Positions 5,876 through 6,573 of a stretch of DNA of 6,573 nt are shown one piece after another. Position numbers and translations under genes: made by a program. This stretch comes from Chloroflexota bacterium. Lineage in GTDB: Bacteria > Chloroflexota > Limnocylindria > QHBO01. Location: contig JACDHU010000100.1 of the NCBI GenBank assembly GCA_013820865.1, positions 1 through 6,573 on the forward strand, in the 5' to 3' direction. Numbering within the stretch: the first letter of the stretch is position 1; every line of letters starts with the position of its first letter. A model generated the notes under the pieces. The model searched no databases. It saw only the letters and a program-made list of their open reading frames with translations, and had not been told where the DNA came from.

Positions 5876-5952
5876 TGGTGCCCCCAAGGGGATTCGAACC
5901 CCTGATCTCCACCTTGAAAGGGTGGCGTCCTAGGCCTCTAGACGATGGGGGC
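5876..5952 (-). tRNA. tRNA-Glu (anticodon TTC), CCA encoded
   Basis: A full cloverleaf is visible on the minus strand. The acceptor arms GCCCCCA (5952-5946) and TGGGGGC (5886-5880) pair over seven bases. The D-arm GTCTAGAGGCCTAGGAC closely resembles that of enterobacterial tRNA-Glu. The anticodon stem CCACC/GGTGG encloses the loop CTTTCAA, giving anticodon TTC, and the T-arm is AGGGG-TTCGAAT-CCCCT. The discriminator base is A at 5879, followed directly by CCA (5878-5876), so the 3' end is genome-encoded. It reads GAA and GAG codons. It is convergent with the zinc-ribbon gene. Confidence 0.97.
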
Positions 5953-5973
5953 GCTGGGACAATTGCGACGGCA

Positions 5974-5979
5974 ATCGTA
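5974..5979 (-). promoter_or_regulatory. Possible -10 box for tRNA-Glu
   Basis: TACGAT on the minus strand lies 21 bases upstream of the tRNA 5' end, giving a short 5' leader. A small perfect inverted repeat (ATTGC-GACG-GCAAT, 5962-5975) overlaps its edge. The -35 is not convincing. Confidence 0.35.
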
Positions 5980-6054
5980 GCAGCGCGTGGCGCGCGCGAC
6001 CTGAGAGTGCATCGGCTGCCGAAGGTCTCGGAGGGTGCACGCACGCGAGCGCCG

Positions 6055-6366
6055 TCAACCGAGGTAGAAGAGCAGCACGAGGATCAACAGGCCCGCCAAC
6101 GCGACCGCGGCGATGAGGGCCATGATTCCGCCGCCGATGGCGATGAGCACCGACTGGCCGTGGGCACGCCGCCGAGCGGCTCGGCTTCCCCACAGCCACC
6201 CTTGGCTGTAGAGGAACAGGCCGATGAGCAATCCGAGCACGGCAGCCGCCAGCATGGCCAAGACCGACAGGGCAGAATCTTCGCCTAAGAGCGCGAGGGC
6301 GGTGAGACCGCCGGCGATGATCAGGCCGACGATCCCGATCACGATGTTTCGGAGTAACGGATGCAT
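6055..6366 (-). CDS. Small membrane protein, 103 residues, function unknown
   Basis: I do not recognise a family. The protein is mostly hydrophobic with three likely membrane segments: about 8-27 (IVIGIVGLIIAGGLTALALL), 33-53 and 73-102. Between the second and third is a basic, cytoplasm-facing loop (SRAARRRAHGQS, 61-72). By the positive-inside rule the N-terminus would be outside. The ATG at 6366 is chosen because the frame upstream encodes an unconvincing Arg/Trp/Cys-rich stretch, and because TAGAAT, a possible -10, sits just upstream at 6380-6375, again implying a nearly leaderless message. No ribosome site is visible. It is a single gene diverging from the KGG-repeat gene and pointing towards the tRNA. 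Confidence 0.72.
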   Translation of the reverse strand: MHPLLRNIVIGIVGLIIAGGLTALALLGEDSALSVLAMLAAAVLGLLIGLFLYSQGWLWGSRAARRRAHGQSVLIAIGGGIMALIAAVALAGLLILVLLFYLG

Positions 6367-6374
6367 CGGCGCGC

Positions 6375-6380
6375 ATTCTA
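6375..6380 (-). promoter_or_regulatory. Possible -10 box for the small membrane protein
   Basis: TAGAAT on the minus strand lies eight bases from the ATG at 6366. A transcript start near 6368 would give an almost leaderless mRNA, which fits the missing ribosome site. No clear -35 is present. Confidence 0.4.
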
Positions 6381-6467
6381 GCTGCCGCCATCGCCACCGA
6401 TTCCGTGACCATCGATGCACGGGTACGCAACTTGCTTTGCTCACGCCAGTACTCACGCACGCAGCAC

Positions 6468-6473
6468 AGGAGG
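6468..6473 (+). promoter_or_regulatory. Strong Shine-Dalgarno of the KGG-repeat gene
   Basis: AGGAGG followed by a five-base spacer and ATG. It is the best ribosome binding site in the window, fixes the start at 6479 and suggests high expression when transcribed. Confidence 0.85.
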
Positions 6474-6478
6474 CCAAC

Positions 6479-6573
6479 ATGGCGGAGCGAACGAGCGCCG
6501 ACCAGAACGGCTCCACGAACGAAGGCAACATGAGTGTCCGCGAAGCCGGGCGCAAGGGCGGCAAGACCACCCG
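6479..6573 (+). CDS. KGG-repeat stress protein, N-terminal fragment (runs off right edge)
   Basis: The first 31 codons read MAERTSADQNGSTNEGN followed by MSVREAGRKGGKTT. The GRKGG core preceded by a small polar helix is the first unit of the KGG repeat (stress-induced bacterial acidophilic repeat), seen in small hydrophilic proteins such as E. coli YciG and fungal Con-10. Those proteins are linked to stress, desiccation or stationary phase, and their molecular action is not settled. The polar 17-residue leader before the repeat looks disordered. The start is set by AGGAGG five bases upstream. An internal ATG at codon 18 matches where many short family members begin, but it lacks a ribosome site. 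Repeat number and full length are outside the window. Confidence 0.85.
   Translation, partial: MAERTSADQNGSTNEGNMSVREAGRKGGKTT

Noticed and set aside
5543..5887. Minus-strand open frame (114 residues) opposite the 5250-5857 pair
   Set aside because: It runs into the tRNA-Glu 3' end and has no visible promoter or ribosome site. The plus-strand frames have a promoter, coupling and a zinc ribbon.
6367..6570. 68-residue upstream extension of the small membrane protein
   Set aside because: It would overlap the well-supported KGG-repeat gene on the opposite strand, and its composition is unlike the hydrophobic protein that follows.

Overview
This is a GC-rich bacterial chromosomal window (roughly two thirds G+C by eye) with tightly packed genes, GTG starts and several genes that lack a clear Shine-Dalgarno sequence. 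The gene types are chromosomal and housekeeping: folate synthesis, thioredoxin, a PASTA-type Ser/Thr kinase, GalU, tRNA-Glu and a KGG-repeat stress protein. I see no transposase, integrase, phage gene, CRISPR array or rRNA. The style fits an uncultured soil or freshwater Chloroflexota or deep actinobacterial lineage. That is an impression from protein style, not a placement.

Left part, minus strand (1-1966): a probable operon reading leftward, namely a cysteine-rich protein with a CWE/CPA/PCWE motif, then folC (folylpolyglutamate/dihydrofolate synthase), then the first 30 codons of folP (dihydropteroate synthase), which runs off the left edge. The cysteine-rich gene and folC are 4 bases apart. 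folC and folP share one base in a TGATG junction.

Middle, minus strand (2111-5098): galU, then 11 bases later a membrane-anchored PknB-like kinase with two PASTA domains and a Thr/Pro repeat tail, then after a 91-base gap a thioredoxin. galU and the kinase are probably one transcript from an extended -10 promoter near 5190. Thioredoxin may have its own promoter.

Right part: a divergent promoter region (about 5187-5249) separates galU from a plus-strand pair: an unrecognised 142-residue protein and, overlapping it by one base, a 59-residue four-cysteine zinc-ribbon protein. A minus-strand tRNA-Glu(TTC) with an encoded CCA end follows, then a 103-residue membrane protein on the minus strand. 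Diverging from that, with a very good ribosome binding site, is the start of a KGG-repeat protein cut by the right edge.

No convincing undescribed multi-gene system is visible. The points most worth a second look are the cysteine-rich protein leading the folate operon, the galU-kinase pairing with the kinase's periodic tail and paired cysteines, the conflict over the galU start, and the small orphan pair at 5250-5857.
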